Source: Thalassospira sp. TSL5-1 (GTDB taxonomy: Bacteria > Pseudomonadota > Alphaproteobacteria > Rhodospirillales > Thalassospiraceae). Taken from it: a stretch of DNA of 64,000 nucleotides. A model generated the notes under the pieces. The model saw only the letters and a program-made list of their open reading frames with translations. It had not been told where the DNA came from and did no database searches. Made by a program: the position numbers and the translations under genes. Location of the stretch: positions 62,001 through 126,000 of the forward strand of contig NZ_KV880643.1 of NCBI RefSeq assembly GCF_001907695.1, given 5' to 3'. Below are positions 61,137-64,000 of the stretch, piece after piece (position 1 is the first letter of the stretch; each line of letters starts with the position of its first letter).

Positions 61137-61964
61137 ATGACGTTACAGGCAGTCGTCAATAATGTGGCGCCGATGCCCGCATCCAAAGATGTGGTTGTCG
61201 ATATTCAGAAAATGTCGCTGACATTTCAAACCGCCGATGGTCCGGTTTATGCACTATCCGATGTGGACTTAACCATCAATCGCGGCGATTTCGTTTCCTT
61301 CATTGGTCCGTCGGGCTGTGGCAAAACAACGCTGTTGCGCGTGATTGCAGATCTGGAACAGGCCACGGCGGGGGATATTTTGATCAATGGCGTCTCGCCG
61401 CACCAGGCGCGGGAAGACCGTGCCTATGGCTATGTTTTTCAGGCGCCAGCCCTTTTGCCGTGGCGCTCGATCGAACGTAATGTGACCCTGCCGCTGGAGA
61501 TTATGGAAATCTCCAAAGAAGAGCGGGTAAAACGCGCCCATGAAGCCCTGAAACTGGTGGAATTAAACGGGTTTGAAAAGAAATTCCCCTGGCAGCTTTC
61601 GGGCGGGATGCAGCAGCGGGCCTCGATTGCGCGCGCGCTGAGTTTTGATGCCGATTTGTTGTTGATGGACGAGCCGTTTGGCGCGCTTGACGAAATTGTG
61701 CGCGACCATTTGAACGAACAGCTATTGAAACTATGGGCGCGGACCAACAAAACGGTCGCCTTTGTCACCCATTCCATTCCCGAGGCGGTGTTTTTATCGT
61801 CGAAAATTGTGGTGATGTCGCCGCGGCCGGGGCGGATTATTGACGTGATCGAAACCGATTTCGCCAAGGACCGCACGCTTGATATTCGCGAAACCCCGGA
61901 ATTTTTAGAAGTCGCCCATCGCGTGCGCGAAGGGTTGCGGGCAGGGCACAGCTATGACGACTGA
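61137..61964 (+). CDS. ABC transporter ATPase (NitT/TauT type)
   Basis: ATG 61137 is preferred, with AGGGGAA upstream; the 61089 start adds 16 non-conserved residues. The 275-residue protein has Walker A GPSGCGKTT, signature LSGGMQQRASIARAL, Walker B LLMDEPFGALDEI and VTHSIPEAVFLSSK. It belongs to the SsuB/TauB group that pairs with two similar permeases. It overlaps the first permease gene by 11 bases. In this cluster it probably energises uptake of pyrimidines or their reduced or carbamoyl forms. Confidence 0.88.
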   Translation: MTLQAVVNNVAPMPASKDVVVDIQKMSLTFQTADGPVYALSDVDLTINRGDFVSFIGPSGCGKTTLLRVIADLEQATAGDILINGVSPHQAREDRAYGYVFQAPALLPWRSIERNVTLPLEIMEISKEERVKRAHEALKLVELNGFEKKFPWQLSGGMQQRASIARALSFDADLLLMDEPFGALDEIVRDHLNEQLLKLWARTNKTVAFVTHSIPEAVFLSSKIVVMSPRPGRIIDVIETDFAKDRTLDIRETPEFLEVAHRVREGLRAGHSYDD

Positions 61965-62883
61965 TGCCGCAACTTTGCCCGCCGCCCGCACAGGCCCCGG
62001 CCTGTGGACGCGGATGATGAAGGGGCAGACTGGCCCGGTTTGCGTGATGCTGATCGGCCTGTTTGTGATTTGGTATATTGGTGCGGTTTTCATGAATATG
62101 CCGGGCCAGCTAGACCGCTATGCCCGGGCCAAGCAGGACTGGACCGTTTCCCAGCTTGTCGAGGCGACGCTTAATCAGGATCGCCCGGTTTTGCCAGCCC
62201 CGCATCAGGTGGCCGCGGAAATGTATAAGACCATTTTTGCCACCAAAATCACCTCGAAACGCTCGCTGGTCTATCATACCTGGGTGACATTATCCTCGAC
62301 CCTGCTGGGTTTCGGGATTGGCACGTTGCTGGGCATTTTGCTGGCGGTTGGCATTGTGCATGTGCTGACGCTGGAAAAAAGCCTGATGCCGTGGGTGATT
62401 TCCTCGCAAACCATTCCCATTCTGGCGATTGCACCGATGATTATTGTGGTTTTGGGGGCGATTGGCCTGAAGGGACTGGTGCCCAAGGCGATGATTTCAA
62501 CCTATTTGTGCTTTTTCCCCGTAACAATCGGGATGGTCAAGGGTTTGCGCTCGCCCGATCATATTCAGCTTGATCTGATGCGCACTTATAATGCTTCGAG
62601 CTGGCAAACATTTTTGGCCCTGCGCTGGCCCTCTGCCATGCCGTTTTTGTTTGCCAGCCTGAAGGTGGCGATTGCGATTAGCCTGGTAGGCGCGATTGTC
62701 GGCGAATTGCCAACCGGGGCGCAATCCGGCCTGGGCGCACGTTTGCTGGCCGGGTCCTATTACGGGCAAACGGTGCAAATATGGGCCGCCCTGTTAACCG
62801 CGGCCTTTGTGGCGGCGATGATGGTGGTTGTCGTCGGCCTGTTTGAAAAACGGGTGCTGGAACGCATGGGGGTGCGGGCATGA
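61954..62883 (+). CDS. ABC transporter permease (SsuC/TauC family), first
   Basis: The 309-residue protein has one N-terminal segment (CVMLIGLFVIWYIGAVFMN) and the usual permease core: YHTWVTLSSTLLGFGIGTLLGILLAVG, then the EAA loop DLMRTYNASSWQTFLALRWPSAMPF. It overlaps the ATPase by 11 bases and the second permease by four (ATGA). It should form a heterodimer with that permease. Confidence 0.87.
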   Translation: MTTDAATLPAARTGPGLWTRMMKGQTGPVCVMLIGLFVIWYIGAVFMNMPGQLDRYARAKQDWTVSQLVEATLNQDRPVLPAPHQVAAEMYKTIFATKITSKRSLVYHTWVTLSSTLLGFGIGTLLGILLAVGIVHVLTLEKSLMPWVISSQTIPILAIAPMIIVVLGAIGLKGLVPKAMISTYLCFFPVTIGMVKGLRSPDHIQLDLMRTYNASSWQTFLALRWPSAMPFLFASLKVAIAISLVGAIVGELPTGAQSGLGARLLAGSYYGQTVQIWAALLTAAFVAAMMVVVVGLFEKRVLERMGVRA

Positions 62884-64000
62884 GCGGAAAACTGGATAAA
62901 TTCTGCCTTGTCGGTGCGGTTTTTGCCCTGCTGTCGCTGGTTTTTCCGCTGTCGGGGGTGGACCCTGAAACTGGCAAAAATGTTGCCTTTGTTTCGGGCC
63001 TTCCAGGCCTTGCCAGTGCGATGGTGGCCTGTGTTGTCATTGGGGTGTTTTTTACCTGGTCTGGTGTGACCAGCGTTTTGCGCGGCAGTATTATTTTGTT
63101 GGTGGTGATTTACGGGGCCTGGCAGGCCATTGCCACCCTTTATGACCACGGGCTGGCGAGCTATGCGTCCTACGGATTCTGGATGTTTATTTTCTCGCTT
63201 TGGGCGCTGGTGTGGCGCGGGATTGACGTGATCGCCAATTATCGCACGCTTGACCAGGGCAAACAGCAAACCGCAAATGTGATTGTGCCGCTGGCCTTTG
63301 GCATCTGGTTGCTGTTTTTGTGGGAAGTCATCACCGCCGGTTTTGGTGTGCCGCAGGTTTTGCTGCCGGCACCGAGCATGATTGGCGTTCGGTTCATCAA
63401 TTCCACCGGCATTTTGTGGGACGATTTCCGTCAAACCTTTCTTAAGGCGGTTTTGGCTGGTTATGTGCTGGGTTGTGGCAGTGGCCTTTTGGTCGCGATT
63501 GCCGTGGACCGTGTGCCGTTTCTTAAACGCGGTTTGTTGCCATTGGGCAATATGGTCTCCGCCCTGCCGATTATCGGTGTTGCGCCGATTATGGTGATGT
63601 GGTTTGGCTTTGACTGGCAGTCAAAGGCGGCGGTCATTGTCATCATGACGTTTTTCCCGATGCTGGTGAATACGGTATCGGGCCTGAATGCGGCAGGGCG
63701 GCTGGAACGCGACCTGATGGCGACCTATGCCTCGGGCTATTGGTCCACGCTGTTTCGCCTGCGTTTGCCGGCAGCTTTGCCGTTTATTTTCAATGCGCTC
63801 AAGATCAATTCCACCCTGGCCCTGATTGGTGCGATTGTTGCCGAATTTTTTGGCACGCCCATTGTGGGCATGGGCTTTCGCATATCGACCGAAGTCGGCC
63901 GGATGAATGTGGATATGGTTTGGGCGGAAATTGCATTGGCAGCCCTGGCGGGGACTGCCTTTTACGGGGCCGTGGCCCTTGCGGAACGCAAGGTAACGTC
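62880..64000 (+). CDS. ABC transporter permease (SsuC/TauC family), second, cut off by the window
   Basis: The frame from ATG 62880, in an ATGA overlap with the previous stop, is open to the window end (373 codons) with no stop. It has an extra set of about four membrane segments in the first 140 residues (LVGAVFALLSLVFPLSG, AMVACVVIGVFFTW, LLVVIYGAWQAI, FWMFIFSLWALVW). The SsuC-type core follows, with the EAA loop DLMATYASGYWSTLFRLRLPAALPF. The extension suggests a specialised member of the family. The binding-protein gene is expected just beyond the window. Confidence 0.85.
   Translation, partial: MSGKLDKFCLVGAVFALLSLVFPLSGVDPETGKNVAFVSGLPGLASAMVACVVIGVFFTWSGVTSVLRGSIILLVVIYGAWQAIATLYDHGLASYASYGFWMFIFSLWALVWRGIDVIANYRTLDQGKQQTANVIVPLAFGIWLLFLWEVITAGFGVPQVLLPAPSMIGVRFINSTGILWDDFRQTFLKAVLAGYVLGCGSGLLVAIAVDRVPFLKRGLLPLGNMVSALPIIGVAPIMVMWFGFDWQSKAAVIVIMTFFPMLVNTVSGLNAAGRLERDLMATYASGYWSTLFRLRLPAALPFIFNALKINSTLALIGAIVAEFFGTPIVGMGFRISTEVGRMNVDMVWAEIALAALAGTAFYGAVALAERKVT

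Noticed and set aside
1..64000. tRNA, rRNA, CRISPR arrays, insertion sequences, prophage, riboswitches
   Set aside because: I looked for repeats, transposase motifs and conserved RNA cores and saw none that I could support; small structured RNAs could be missed by eye.

Overview
The window looks like chromosome from a marine or soil alphaproteobacterium of the Rhodospirillales, most like Thalassospira. This is an inference from gene content (several TRAP transporters, RutR-type pyrimidine control, aromatic-acid and uronate catabolism), mid-range GC and codon use; there is no rRNA marker. I see no tRNA, rRNA, CRISPR, insertion sequence or prophage. Almost the whole window is catabolic clusters, each with its own transporter and regulator.

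Layout. 1-3721 (minus): siderophore uptake, with a TonB receptor, a periplasmic binding protein and a cut-off siderophore-interacting reductase. A TetR gene (4014) diverges from it and a Fur-like palindrome lies between. 4903-10622 (plus): LacI regulator, four-gene ABC importer and a cyclic-nucleotide-type phosphodiesterase. 10658-23857: an aromatic-acid (phenylpropanoid-type) cluster. It has TRAP uptake, MarR, thioesterase, enoyl-CoA hydratase, SDR, aryl-alcohol and aryl-aldehyde dehydrogenases, feruloyl-CoA-synthase-type ligase, thiolase and a secreted serine hydrolase. Three copies of a TTGTTAT-N5-ATAACAA operator tie its promoters together. 23918-33668: unsaturated uronate catabolism (GH105, TRAP, KduD, LacI, KduI and an unassigned 822-residue protein).

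33983-34519 is an AT-rich orphan gene with a HEPN-type R-N-x3-H motif. It is followed by a U32 protein. 36370-46180 is a GntR-controlled module: carbamoylase-family hydrolase, DUF1028 protein, dipeptide-type ABC importer with a fused permease-ATPase, and an M42-type peptidase. Two tandem palindromes sit in its divergent promoter. An alanine/glycine symporter and a universal stress protein follow.

49009-64000 is reductive pyrimidine degradation: PreT, PreA, an M20-family carbamoyl hydrolase, RutR, an omega-aminotransferase, CoA-acylating semialdehyde dehydrogenase, a nitrilase-type beta-ureidopropionase and an ABC importer that runs off the window. Two RutR-like boxes lie upstream of preT and rutR. 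Together they would take uracil or thymine through dihydropyrimidine, N-carbamoyl-beta-amino acid, beta-amino acid and semialdehyde to acetyl- or propionyl-CoA. The dihydropyrimidinase is not in the window.

This cluster is interrupted at about 54160-55985 by an AT-rich two-gene cassette: a 310-residue soluble protein overlapping a 207-residue protein with four membrane segments. I cannot assign either, and the cassette is the best candidate for an undescribed (possibly anti-phage) system.
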